Source: Coix lacryma-jobi var. lacryma-jobi
Taxonomy: Eukaryota; Streptophyta; Magnoliopsida; Poales; Poaceae
Assembly: GCA_009763385.1 (NCBI GenBank)
Contig: CM019828.1
Location: 24,065,000 to 24,128,999, forward strand
Reading direction: 5' to 3'
DNA length: 64,000 bases
A model generated the notes under the pieces. That model ran no database searches and was not told the origin of the DNA. It saw nothing but the letters and a program-made list of their open reading frames with translations. The position numbers and the translations under genes were made by a program. This document shows, one piece after another, positions 23,046 to 33,239 of this stretch (position 1 is the stretch's first letter; each line of letters begins with the position of its first letter).

Positions 23046-23587
23046 GGCTTGCGTGCCAAATTTGGGCGTCGAGGACTTTGTAAAAATTCATGTCATGACT
23101 TATGGCCCGTCGAGGCCAATATATGCGTATGACTTATTTGTTTAAAGAAGCTGTTTTCTTTTCAAATTTATTCAATCATTTCTCTTTATCGCTAGCTCGA
23201 GTTTCTACCGGCTTGGTATATGTTCTTTCGATACGTGTCACAAGTTCCTCGAGGGGAGGCGTAGGTAGGGTACCGTAGCTCGAGGGCGTGGGTGGCCGTC
23301 TACGTCGACGCCCCCCGCCTCTTGGAGGCTCGAGGTATCTATGGACTTAGACGTTGCTAGTACGCTCGAGATACGAATCGAGATAAGGGTCGAATTTTTG
23401 AAAAGAAAAGCGCGTTTTTTCCGGAGTCTGGGGGGGTCCCCCCTGTCAGCCCCCGAGGGAGGCTCGACCCTGAGCAAGGCAGGGTCGAGGCTAATTGCTA
23501 AGTAAAATGAAAGACAGTGCACGAGTTTGTTCATTCATATTTGACGTGTTTGTACGAAGCAACAAAATGTACAAGGCCTCGAGGCCT
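23046..23587. other. Spacer between convergent antisense gene and pol
   Basis: About 540 bp of non-coding sequence separate the plus-strand stop at 23045 from the minus-strand pol stop at 23588. It would form the 3' end of both transcripts. It contains several TCGAG motifs. I could not identify a firm polyadenylation signal. Confidence 0.5.
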
Positions 23588-23940
23588 TTAAGGGTAGAAG
23601 CGACGTAACTGAGATATGTTCCACGCATTCGCCAGGATCCTGCCTTGACCGTCATAGAGCTTGTATGTTCCTGGCTTGAGCACCTCAACTACGGTGTATG
23701 GGCCCTCCCATGAAGGGGTGAGCTTGTGGCGCCCTCGATTACCTTGCAGCCGTCGAAGCACGAGGTCCCCCACCGCCAGGTCCCTTTTGCGCACGTGCTT
23801 GTCGTGGTAGCGTCGAAGTGTTTGCTGGTAGCGCGCGGAGTTGATGAGCGCCACGTCTCGAGCCTCCTCGAGCTGGTCCTTGGCGTTGGCGAGTCTCTCG
23901 TCGTTGGTTTGCTCGTTGTAGGCTCAAAGTCGAGGGGGGC
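23588..23940 (-). pseudogene. Integrase C-terminal part, shifted out of the pol frame
   Basis: The minus-strand frame ending at 23588 encodes the C-terminal integrase region with QTLRRYHDKHVRKR, GDLVLRR and WEGPYTVVEV, the GPY/F-type module that follows the catalytic core in Ty3/gypsy integrases. It lies in a different frame from the main pol frame, whose stop is at 23924, so a frameshift near 23930-23945 separates the C-terminus from the catalytic core. In a working copy both would form one polyprotein. Confidence 0.8.
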
Positions 23941-26860
23941 CGTACTCAAGGTCCGTAGGCAAGACAGCCTCGGCGCCGTAGGTTAGGAAGAACAGAGTGA
24001 ACCCGGTGGCTCGACTCGGCGTAGTCCTGAGGCCCCACAGCACCGAGGGGAGCTCTGCAGCCCACCTCTTTCCAAAATTCTTGAGGGTCTTGAACAGCCT
24101 CGGCTTCAGCCCGTGGAGTATCATGCCGTTGGCGCGCTCGACCTGCCCGTTGCATTGAGGGTATGCGACCGAGGCCCAGTTCACGCAGATGTTGTTGTCA
24201 TCGCAGAAGTTGATGAACTTTTTGCCCGCGAATTGTGTGCCATTGTCGGTGATGATGACGTTAGGCACCCCAAACCAGTACATGATGTCGGAGATGAACT
24301 CGACGGCCTTCTCGGAGGTGGGGTTGCCTATAGGCTTAGCCTCGATCCACTTGGTGAATTTGTCGACGGCCACGAGCACATGCGTGTACTTTCCATTTGT
24401 CATCTTGAGGGGACCCACGAGGTCGAGCCCCCAGACGGCAAACGGCCAAGTGATGGGGATCATCTGCAGGGCGTGCGCGGGCTGGTGTGTTTGCTTGGCG
24501 TAGAACTGACACCCTTGGCAGGCTCGAACCAGACGCTTGGCGTCTCCAATGGCGGTTGGCCAGTAGAAGCCTTGGCGGAAGGCGTTCCCCACCAAGGTCC
24601 TTGGCGCTACGTGATGGCCGCAAGCCCCCGAGTGCATGTCGTCGAGGAGCCTGCGTCCTTCCTCGAGGGGGATGCAGCTCTGAAGGATTCCTGATGGGCT
24701 TCGATGGTACAGCTCTCGTTCATCGCCGTAGATGACGTAGGTCTTGGCCCTTCGAGCGATGCGTCGGGCCTCCGTCTTGTCTTCTGGTAGCACGCCTTGC
24801 GTCAGGTAGTCGAGGAAGGAAGTCCGCCAGTCGAGGGGTCGTGATGAAGAAGAGGCGGGTGCGTCGATCTGCATCGCCTCAGCGGATGTCGAGGGGTCGT
24901 TCTCGAGGGGTGGCGTTGAAGGTCGAGCCCCCGTGTCCGGCTCGAGGGGTGGCGTCGAGGGGCCAGCCCCCGGGCCGATTTTGACGGATGGCTCGAAAAT
25001 GTCCCTCGAGAAGACATCTGGTGGGACGGTGCCGCGTGTGGATGCTAACTTAGCCAGCTCGTCTGCGGCCTCGTTGTACTTTCGAGCGATGTGGTTGAGC
25101 TCGAGGTCGTAGAACTTGTCTTCTAGCTTGTGCACTTCTCCGCAGTATGCTTCCATCTTGGGATCGATGCAGCTCGAGGCCTTCATGACCTGGTTGATGA
25201 CGAGCTGCGAGTCCCCTCGAACGTCGAGGCGTCGGACCCCAAGCTCGAGGGCGATGCGCAGCCCGTTGACGAGGGCCTCGTACTCAGCGACGTTGTTGGA
25301 GGCGGGGAAGTGCAAGCGCAACAGGTAGTGCATGTGGACTCCGAGGGGTGAGATGAAGAGCAGGCCTACGCCTGCCCCTGTCTTCATGAGGGACCCGTCG
25401 AAGTACATAGTCCAGAGCTCGGCTTGGATTTGTGCCAGCGGGTGCTGGGTGTCGGTCCACTCAGCAACGAAGTCCGCCAACGCTTGCGACTTGATGGCTT
25501 TTCGTGGAGCGTAGGTGATGGCCTCCCCCATCAGCTCGGCAGACCACTTGGCGATGCGCCCCGTGGCCTCCCGGTTGTTGATGATCTCTCCGAGGGGGAA
25601 GGACGATACCACCGTCATGGGATGAGCGAGGAAATAATGCTGGAGCTTGCGCCTCGTGATGATGATGCCGTAGAGCAGCTTCTGGATGTGTGGGTACCAG
25701 ACCTTGGCCTCGGAGAGCACCTCACTGATGAAGTACACCAGTCGTTGGACTGGTAGTGTGTGACCCTCCTCGTGTCTCTCGACGACTACGACCGCGCTGA
25801 CCACCTGGGTGGTTGCGGCCACGTAGAGGAGGAGAGGCTCGGGGGGATCATCACCCTGGGCTGGTCGTGGTGGCACGAGAATTGGCGCGGAAGTCAGCAA
25901 CCCCTTCAACTTGGTTAGGGCCTCCTCGGCTTCGACAGTCCACGCAAAGCGTTCCTTTTTCTTCAGCAGGCGGTAGAGGGGTAGCGCCTTTTCCCCTAGC
26001 CTCGAGATGAACCTGCTGAGAGCGGCTAGACAGCCTGTCACTTTCTGTACGCCCTTGAGGTCTCGAATTGGGCCCATCCTCGTGACTGCTGAGATCTTTT
26101 CGGGGTTGGCCTCGATCCCCCGTTGTGAGACAATGTAGCCAAGTAGCATGCCTCGAGGCACACCAAAGACACATTTCTCGGGGTTGAGTTTCACATTCTT
26201 GGCCCGGAGGCACTCGAACGTGGTCTCGAGATCGTTGATGAGGTCCCCGACTTTCTTGGTCTTAACCACGATGTCATCGACGTAGGCCTCGACGGTTTTG
26301 CCTATGTGTTCGCCAAAGACATGCTGCATACAACGCTGATATGTTGCCTCGGCGTTTCGAAGGCCGAAGGGCATTGTAATATAGCAATACATACCAAAAG
26401 GCGTAATAAAAAAGGTAGCGAGCTCGTCGGATTCTTTCATCTTAATCTGGTGGTAGCCGGAATACGCATCGAGAAATGAAAGTACTTCACACCTCGCAGT
26501 GGAATCGACAATCTGATCAATTCTAGGTAAAGGAAATGGAACTTTTGGACATGCTTTATTCAAACCAGTGTAGTCTACGCACATCCGCATTTTTCTATTC
26601 TTTTTCCTAACTAGTACAGGGTTAGCTAGCCACTCCGGGTGAAATACCTCCTTGATGAATCCAGCCGCCAAAAGCTTGTGCACCTCCTCGCCGATGATCC
26701 TACGCTTCTCCTCGTCGAAGCGGCGCAGGCGTTGCTTCACCGGTCTGGACCCGGCCTGGATCTCCAAGGCGTGCTCGGCGACTCCCCTCGGTATGCCTGG
26801 CATGTCCGAGGGGCTCCACGCAAACATGTCGATGTTCGCGCGGAGAAAGTCAACGAGCAC
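23924..26860 (-). CDS. Tat pol: reverse transcriptase, two RNase H domains, integrase
   Basis: This 978-codon open frame is intact. RT spans about residues 60-260, with FLDAYSGYHQ at 129-138 and the catalytic YVDD at 193-196. A divergent gypsy RNase H follows (about 330-460). A second, archaeal-type RNase H lies at about 483-607, with D488 (YFDGS), E527 (AEYEAL), D550 (RGDSQ) and D600; this domain marks the Tat clade. Integrase has an HHCC zinc finger (H743, H749, C781, C784) and the DDE residues D813, D872 and E908. It makes cDNA from the element RNA, degrades the RNA strand and inserts the DNA. A TAG at 26867 separates it from protease, and its C-terminus is frameshifted. 26860 is only where the open frame begins after that stop, not a real start codon. 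Confidence 0.92.
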   Translation of the reverse strand: MLVDFLRANIDMFAWSPSDMPGIPRGVAEHALEIQAGSRPVKQRLRRFDEEKRRIIGEEVHKLLAAGFIKEVFHPEWLANPVLVRKKNRKMRMCVDYTGLNKACPKVPFPLPRIDQIVDSTARCEVLSFLDAYSGYHQIKMKESDELATFFITPFGMYCYITMPFGLRNAEATYQRCMQHVFGEHIGKTVEAYVDDIVVKTKKVGDLINDLETTFECLRAKNVKLNPEKCVFGVPRGMLLGYIVSQRGIEANPEKISAVTRMGPIRDLKGVQKVTGCLAALSRFISRLGEKALPLYRLLKKKERFAWTVEAEEALTKLKGLLTSAPILVPPRPAQGDDPPEPLLLYVAATTQVVSAVVVVERHEEGHTLPVQRLVYFISEVLSEAKVWYPHIQKLLYGIIITRRKLQHYFLAHPMTVVSSFPLGEIINNREATGRIAKWSAELMGEAITYAPRKAIKSQALADFVAEWTDTQHPLAQIQAELWTMYFDGSLMKTGAGVGLLFISPLGVHMHYLLRLHFPASNNVAEYEALVNGLRIALELGVRRLDVRGDSQLVINQVMKASSCIDPKMEAYCGEVHKLEDKFYDLELNHIARKYNEAADELAKLASTRGTVPPDVFSRDIFEPSVKIGPGAGPSTPPLEPDTGARPSTPPLENDPSTSAEAMQIDAPASSSSRPLDWRTSFLDYLTQGVLPEDKTEARRIARRAKTYVIYGDERELYHRSPSGILQSCIPLEEGRRLLDDMHSGACGHHVAPRTLVGNAFRQGFYWPTAIGDAKRLVRACQGCQFYAKQTHQPAHALQMIPITWPFAVWGLDLVGPLKMTNGKYTHVLVAVDKFTKWIEAKPIGNPTSEKAVEFISDIMYWFGVPNVIITDNGTQFAGKKFINFCDDNNICVNWASVAYPQCNGQVERANGMILHGLKPRLFKTLKNFGKRWAAELPSVLWGLRTTPSRATGFTLFFLTYGAEAVLPTDLEYGPPRL

Positions 26861-26866
26861 TGCTTC

Positions 26867-27835
26867 CTATTTAGGCTCGAGGCTGGCACTGATGGCCAGC
26901 GTCTTGCCGTCGGTCGAGGTTGGGTCGACGGGTATCTGCTTGGTGTGCTCTGCCGGCTCGAAGGTGCCGGCGTGGCGCTTTGCTTCAGGGGCCTCGGTGG
27001 CCAGGGCCTCGAGCGAGTCGACTTGGACGTTGGCCTCTCCACGCTCGACGCACTCCACGTCGCAGTGGTACGCGTGTTCGTAGGAGGTGTCAACGGTGAT
27101 GACCCCTTTCGGCCCCGGCATCTTGAGCTTCAAGTATGTGTATTTGGGGACTGCCATGAACTTGGCGTAGCCAGGCCTGCCGATGATGGCGTGGTAGGTT
27201 CCTTGGAACCCAACCACCTCGAAGGTGAGCGTCTCCCGGCGGAAGTTGGCCGGCGTGCCAAAGCAAACAGGTAGGTCGATGCGCCCGAGGGGGTGGGCCT
27301 TCTTCCCTGGTACGACTCCGTGGAACCCCCCGACGTGGGTCGGAGCTGGTCCCTCGAAATCCCCAGGAGGTCGAGGGTCTCGAGGTATATGATGTTGAGG
27401 CTCGAGCCCCCATCCATCAACACCTTGGAGAACCGTACGTTGACGATGACGGGGTCGACGACGAGGGGGTACGCCCCCGGATTTACGACATGGTCTGGAT
27501 GGTCGTCATGGTCGAACGTGATCGGCGCATCAGACCAGTCAAGATACCGGGGGGCGTCGTGGCAGAGTGCAAAGACCTCCGGGCGCTCCTTCTTTCTCTC
27601 TCGAGCTGAGAGCCCGACGGTTGGGCCCCCGTAGATCATGAAGCAGTCACGCACCGGGGGGGAGTTGCCGTCCGCGTCCCCGTCGTCATGTCGATTGTTG
27701 TCCTTGCCCTTAGGCGCGTCTTCCTTCTTGTCGCCGAGCTTGGAGTAGAAGCCCTTCATCATTCGACAGTCCTTCAACTTGTGATTCATGGGACCCTTGT
27801 GATAAGGGCAGGGGTCCTCGAGCATTTTGTCGAAG
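26867..27835 (-). pseudogene. Gag C-terminus and aspartic protease region, frameshifted
   Basis: The first part (27825 downwards) contains CPYHKGPMNHKLKDC, the Cys/His knuckle typical of Tat gag, followed by the protease motif VLMDGGSSLNIIY, whose DGGS replaces the usual DTG/DSG as in other Tat elements. Near 27340 the frame shifts; the downstream half (27217-26867, with VGFQGTYHAIIGRP) lies in another frame and ends at TAG 26867. Protease would cut the polyprotein into its mature parts. With a frameshift in the middle of the domain this copy cannot make an intact enzyme. Confidence 0.8.
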
Positions 27836-27839
27836 ACAG

Positions 27840-30143
27840 CCCCGTCAGGGGGCCTCGAGGCTTCTTATGCTCGAGGGCGCCCACGAGCACTTCTTCATCG
27901 TCGTCGTCATCGGTGTCGCGCTTCGCCTTCTGACCTTTGCCTTTGTTCTTCTTCTTTTTGTTGTTGTTGTTGCGGTTCTTGTCGTTGTTGCCCTTGTTCG
28001 AGCCCTCCGGCGTGGCCACCGCCTTGCCTTTGTCCGTGGAGCGGCCAAAGAAGGCTCCCACTACCTCGTCGCCTGAGGCAAAGCTGGTGACACGATCCAT
28101 CAGATCCTCGACTGTCCTGGGACGGTAGCGCCCTAGCTCGTGGACTAGCTCTTAGCATGTCGTGCCCGCGAGGAACGCTGAGATGACATCCTCATCAGGC
28201 ACGTGGGGGCGCTCGAGGCGCTGCTTCGAGAATCACCGAGCGAAGTCGTGGAGGGGCTCGTCCACTGACTGCCTGCAACATCGTAGATCCCAGGGGTTGC
28301 CTGGGCGCACGCAAGTCCCCTTGAAATTCCCATCGAAGACCCTGACTAGGTCGGCCCAGTCGTGGATCTGATCCGGCGGGAGCCCCTCGAGCCACCGACG
28401 GGCGGTGTCCGAGAGGTAGAGTGGGAGCTGACGTATGATCACGCGGTCGTCGCTCTTCGCCCCGCCCAGTTGGCAGCCCAGGCGGAAGTCGGAGAGCCAT
28501 AGCTTGGGCTCGACCTCCCCATCATACTTCACGATGTTGGTTGGTGGTCGAAAGCGGTCGGGGAGGGTTGAGCTGCGGATGGCCCGGCTGAAGACCCTGG
28601 GGCCCGGGGGCTCAAGGGCTTGCCGGTCCTCATCACTGTCGTAGCGCCCCCCTCGATGGGCATTATAGCCACGCTCCTCGGCCCCTTTGTCCTTGCGCCG
28701 GCGGTTGATGTTGTTGCGGGCGTCATTGGGGTTTCGAGGTGGCCGGTTGTCGACGATCCGCTCCCGGACTGGCCTGGCTCGAGAGGCGTCAGGCTGGTGG
28801 ACGGATGTCTCACGCTCGTTGCGGGGCGTGTCTGCTGGCTTCCTCGAGGCCGCTCCGCGCCGGCGCGAGGCTGAGCTCTTGGCCTGCTGCAGAGCGGCTG
28901 TCTCGAGGAGGTTCTTCATTTCCCCGAGCATGCGCCTGGCGTCAGGGTTGGAGATGGCGGGTAGATCACGGAGCAGCATCGCGGCCGCCACCACGTTCTG
29001 CCCGGCTCGCGGGAAGCGCACCTCGGGGCGTGCTGGTGCCCCATCCACGAGGATCTGTCGGTGGACCTCTCGAGCGCGGCCACGAGCGCCGGCGCCTCGA
29101 GGCTGGGCTTGTTCCTGCACAAGAGTTTGCTCGAGCTGCAGCAGGCGTTGTCGGTCCTCCTCAGCCTTGGTGATCACCTCCCGCAGCTGCGCGAGCTGCG
29201 CCGCCCGGTCGTCGTTGTGCTGAGGTGGTGCATCCGGTGCCGGGGGTTCGTTCCTCCCCCGAACGTGTGGTCCGCCCGCCGCAACCACGTCGTTGGGCTC
29301 TTCGAGGTTGAGCGTCGGCCTGGCGTCGTCGTCGTCATCCTCGGCATCGCCCACGACCCCCTCGAGCTGGAAGCACTCCCTGGTGGGATCCCAGAGGTCA
29401 GGGTCGTGGTAGTCGTACTCGTCGGAGTCGGAGCTGTTGATGTCGCGCCGCCCTAGCTCGTGCTGGGACTGCATCTCGCGGTACCACTCTCCGATGGTGG
29501 CTCGCCGGGGTGGCTCGACGACTCATGAGAAGCCGCGGTCGACGTGCGCGGGGTAGACGATCTCCAGGTCGGGAGTGGCTCGTAGGATCACGTCCGGACG
29601 TTCCTCCCGCTCTGCCGCCGCCCGGTCCTGACGGCGCTCGTCGAGGTGGTGGGCCTAGACAGCTGCGGAGTTGTTGAGACCGAACGGGGGCCGCTGGCGT
29701 CGAGCGCGGTACACCCCGTGCGGGAGGAAGCCAGGTGGTGTCGACGGAGCACGGCTTGGGGGCCTCTGGCCAGGCTCCTGGTCCGTGCGCATGACGAACG
29801 CGAACTCACTGGGAGAGTGTGCGCGCGCCCTAGAAGTCTCCGGCCGCGCGCCGGGCAGGTTTCTCCTCGGGGACTCTGCGCCGGCCGTGGGGAAGTGGGT
29901 GTACGCCGTGGGCACCGCTTGTGCCTGGCGACGATGGTGACGACGGCGCCGCTCACGAGGTGGCGACGCGTGGTGGTGCGGGCGACGCGCCACGCCCCCC
30001 GCGCGGGGTGGCGTGACACGCCCTCTGCTCGGGCTCTCTGTGGAGAGCAGGGTCAGCTCGTTGCCGCTGCCGATGGCCAGGAACTCGAGGCTCCCGAACC
30101 AGATGACGGCACCAGCAGAGAACGAAGGAGTGGAAGAAGCCAT
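27840..30143 (-). pseudogene. Tat gag (broken)
   Basis: Gag most likely starts at the ATG at 30143 (MASSTPSFSAG) just inside the primer-binding site. One frame continues to about 27840 if four stops are ignored: TAG at 29655, TGA at 29523, TGA at 28233 and TAA at 28152. A frameshift near 27840 then moves into the knuckle and protease frame. The conserved capsid core is visible at 28560-28240 (DFRLGCQLGGAK, LPLYLSDTARRWLEGLP, VFDGNFKGTC). The C-terminus is rich in Asn/Lys. Gag would form the cytoplasmic particle. Long acidic and Arg-rich stretches are visible in the N-terminal half. Confidence 0.85.
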
Positions 30144-30180
30144 CCAGAAAACAACGAGAAATCGACTCCGACACGCGAAG

Positions 30181-30201
30181 GCCCCTACCTGGCGCGCCAA
30201 C
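30181..30201 (-). other. Primer-binding site of the Tat element
   Basis: On the minus strand, directly after the 5' LTR end, the sequence reads GTTGGCGCGCCAGGTAGGGG. TGGCGCGCCAGGTA is a familiar primer-binding site in grass gypsy elements of this type. It fixes the sense orientation and shows that the LTR at 30202-31356 is the 5' one. Confidence 0.8.
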
Positions 30202-31356
30202 TGTCGGTGTTTCGACCCCGGGGGTATGACACCAACTAGTAATATGATCGCGTGCTTCCTTCCTGGATGGTGATACAAGATGACACAAGGGTTTATCCTG
30301 GTTCGGGCAAAGAAGGCCCTACGTCCAGCGGGGGAGGAGGTTCTTGTATTACTTGCACCTAAGTGCTTGTACAGGGGCAATACAAGCTTAACGAGCGTGG
30401 ACGAGAGTCTGGACTCGTGTGTGTGTCGTGTGGACTCGTGTGCGTGAAGGGCCCTGGTGTCCTCTTTTATAGAACAAGAGGAGGCCAGGGTTACACAGGA
30501 GTGACATGTACAACGCCCAATACGGCGAAGGGTTGAAATTCTGTCTTGTCGAGGTCACTGGAGCCGGCGTGGGGGTTGCTATTGAGGCGTCCTTGAAACG
30601 TGGCTTCCATCCCGGGCGCGAACGTGGAGGTCGTGCAGCGCCCATTCCGGCACGTACAGGACATGGCAGGGTCCCTCCGGGTCTTGGGGTACCTGTCCTC
30701 CAATAGCATGAAAGCAGTCAGGGCTCGAGGGGCGCAGGGCCGACCTCGAGGTGGCGCCTACGGGGGGCTCGAGCCCCCGCAGGTATGGTCAAGTCCCGGA
30801 AAACCCGGCCGTACAGCGGGAATCCAGGTCTCGAGATGTGGCTCGAGTGTGCGACAGTGCAGTGTATGGCCTAACAGTGTTGTACTTGTGCCTTTTTGCC
30901 CATGCTTGTGGTGAAAACGAGGTTTGACTCTGGCCACGGTTCACTGTGGCATACGTCGTGTACCAGAGGATGTGACCGGAGTAGGTGGACGCATTAAATG
31001 CGCAGTATGGAGCTGGTATCCGACGTCTGGCGCTGCTCGAGGGAGGTATGATGTGTCTCGAGGGATAGGTTACCGTGTTAGAGAGGCTCGAGGTCCCCAC
31101 GTGGGGTCTCGAGGAACGGTGTACGGCTGTAGTGGGCTCGAGGCCTATGTGCCGGGGCTCGAGAGGTAGGCTACCATGAGGCGGTCGGTAAGGCTTTGGC
31201 GGGCCCGGGCTTCCTGGCGGTGGGCCGGCGTTGTAGGCCTCGAGGGGTTGGTTTTTTAGGGGGTTAGACTAGTTAGGTCTCTTATTAATTGATGCTCTAG
31301 GTTTAACTTATTTGTTTTGCGTTGATTGGGGGTACCCCTTTTGTGGTCCCCCGACA
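30202..31356 (-). repeat. LTR of the Tat element (5' LTR in sense direction, 1155 bp)
   Basis: Same ends as its partner (TGTCGGTG...CCCCCGACA on the plus strand). It lacks the 16-17 bp present near 16550 in the other LTR. This LTR would drive the sense transcript on the minus strand. Confidence 0.92.
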
Positions 31357-31361
31357 GGAAA

Positions 31362-31587
31362 AAAGTCACAAATAAGTGTTGCTTGCTTCGTTCGTAAAGC
31401 CAACAGTTAAAAAGTGCCTCGAGATTTGCACGTAGGCATGCAGAGAGGTGGATGCATGATTAGCCTAGGAATCGAAGAGTTAAAAATAGTTTTAGCCTTG
31501 AAACAAGGAGTTAATTGTTTAGAATAAATCTTCTCCTTGGTACGTGGAGCCAAACTAAATACGCCACTCATAAAAAAACGGAGAGAG
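31362..31587. mobile_element. Right part of the MITE split by the Tat element
   Basis: Continues the MITE begun at 16081. It ends ACGGAGAGAG at 31587 followed by TA (31588-31589), and its last 40 bp (GCCACTCATAAAAAAACGG) are the inverted complement of the left end. The reconstructed MITE is about 267 bp. Confidence 0.8.
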
Positions 31588-31589
31588 TA

Positions 31590-32090
31590 ATAAACATCTT
31601 TTCCCCGTGTAGCCATTTTATATTTTTCGAATTAAATAGTAGCTTCTGATAAGAAAAATTATAGATACGGAGTTGCGTGTACAGCCATTTTTACCTACCA
31701 GCTGATGTTGTTAGCTCGCCATATAGAGTAAATAAACTGCAAAGTTTAAATTAATGAGCCGTCGAAAATCCGGTTGTTTACCCGTCCATTTGGATCGAGA
31801 AGAAATCAAATAAAATCACACGGTTGCTGATCTCACGGTGACGTAGTTATTCTCTGCCGACTCTTCTATGGCCCGGCCGGCCTTCATGCGAACCGCGTGG
31901 ATGGTGTGTGGTAGCTAGCCGGACGGCGTACCAAAAGCTTGATCCATCGGCATCCGTCCTTGAGCAAGCAGACACACACACACACAGTCACCGGACCCAA
32001 GAGAAGATAGTTTCTGCTGACAGCTAAGCTAGCATCTCGCTCATATCGTACGTATCCCATTTCCTTCCCCATTTAACAAGTACTCCGTCT
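31590..32090. other. CCR1 distal upstream, nothing recognised
   Basis: Non-coding, with a short (AC)n tract at about 31970-31986. No transposon end is recognised before the small MITE at 32093. Confidence 0.4.
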
Positions 32091-32092
32091 TA

Positions 32093-32185
32093 CTCCCTCC
32101 GTCCCATTGAAAGTGTCGTTAGAAAACCGTGTCCCCCTTACAAACACACTTCCCGGACGACACTCTCTCAATGGGACGGACGGAG
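32093..32185. mobile_element. Short Stowaway-like MITE (93 bp)
   Basis: Intact copy: CTCCCTCCGTCCCATTG at 32093 and inverted AATGGGACGGACGGAG at 32185, with TA at 32091-32092 and 32186-32187. It lies about 1.05 kb upstream of the CCR1 TATA box. Related copies are at 12168 and 13803. Confidence 0.9.
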
Positions 32186-33060
32186 TACTCGGTAGTCGGT
32201 GGTATCTCAGAAAAAAATTCTTCCTTCCCATCCACTCATAATGTATTTATTTATTTATTTATTTTTTGCATGGCCTTCCTCGAGCCAGCATAATTGAACG
32301 AACACAAGGTACGCAGACACAGGCGCGCGGCCTGAATCTGAATGGCTGAATTTCCATGGATATTCTCGCAAGTTGACCAGCAATAAGCAGCGATGACTTG
32401 CATTGCATGCTGCTGACTACAGTACACGTGTCCCGTGTGTGTAGCGCAGGGGGGTTGGTAGCAGCGGTCCAGGAGAGGTCGAGGCACGGGCACACACGGC
32501 GCGTGAACGGTGTGATTCATCAATTCAAAATCATCACCACCGGACGGTATGGCTCTGGTGCGGCCCATATTTTTTGTTTCCTAATACTATAGCACGTACT
32601 TTATTTTGTTGTTATTTGATAAAATTTATCTAAATATAAACGAACTATATATGTTTAGAAGATTCGTCTCAATATTTACAGACAAAAAGTATAATTAGTT
32701 AGTTTTTATCTATATTTAATATTCCATACATACGTCTAAATATTCGATATAAGGGAATTTTTTTTTAAAAAAAATGGGAACGACTAAACATAGCCACAGT
32801 ATCTGTATGCACTGGCGTACTGGCAGCAGGCGTAGGCAGGCTGTTTCTTTCAGCGTTTCTTCACCTACGTCGTCCGTAGACGCGTACGTGTACGTATGTG
32901 TGGACCGGCCGGCGCCCGGCCGGCCGGGTCCCCGGTCCCCGGTGGTGAGGCCGGCCTCTTGCTTCCTTCTTCCATCCTCTCTTGCCCTCGCGTACAGTAC
33001 ATGCGTATGTTACGTGAGCATGATGTAGTACGTCGCGGAAGACGGCTGTGGGGTTGCCTC
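32186..33060. other. CCR1 upstream; possible MITE fragment at 32585-32775
   Basis: The block from about 32605 to 32760 (GATTCGTCTCAATATTTACA, AGTATAATTAGTTAGTTTT, ATATTCGATATAAGGG) resembles the interior of a common grass MITE type, but I could not define ends. The rest is non-coding, with no recognised gene. Confidence 0.35.
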
Positions 33061-33067
33061 ACCTAAC
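33061..33067 (+). promoter_or_regulatory. AC element (ACCTAAC), candidate MYB site
   Basis: ACCTAAC matches the AC-III element bound by R2R3-MYB factors that switch on lignin genes. It lies about 170 bp upstream of the CCR1 TATA box. A related ACCAAAC is in the leader at about 33293-33299. Function is inferred from motif and position only. Confidence 0.45.
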
Positions 33068-33232
33068 CCGCGGTCGCCATCGCGGCGAGGGGGCCTACAC
33101 CGGTCACACCGTGCGCGCGCACGGTACTGCCCGTCCGTGTCATCTCGCTGTCTCAGTCTCAGCTACTCACTCTCGTCTGCGCCCCGCGCGCGCTCCACCC
33201 GTGCCTTGTTGGGCGCTCGGCTCGGCTTGGCT

Positions 33233-33239
33233 TATAAAT
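33233..33239 (+). promoter_or_regulatory. CCR1: TATA box of CCR1
   Basis: TATAAAT lies 334 bp upstream of the CCR1 start codon, so transcription probably begins near 33265, giving a leader of about 300 bp. The leader is rich in ACC and CTAGCTAG motifs. Confidence 0.65.

Larger units (their letters stand above)
16122..31356 (-). mobile_element. Tat-lineage Ty3/gypsy LTR retrotransposon (15.2 kb)
   Basis: Two LTRs (16122-17293 and 30202-31356) with TG...CA ends are flanked by a perfect 5-bp target duplication GGAAA. The primer-binding site lies beside the right LTR and the purine tract beside the left, so transcription runs on the minus strand. Order in sense direction: LTR, gag, protease, RT, RNase H, a second archaeal-type RNase H, integrase, a long 3' region with an antisense gene, LTR. 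The second RNase H and the antisense gene are hallmarks of the Tat clade. LTR divergence by eye is about 2%, so the insertion is fairly recent. Gag and protease carry several stops and frameshifts. Confidence 0.93.
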
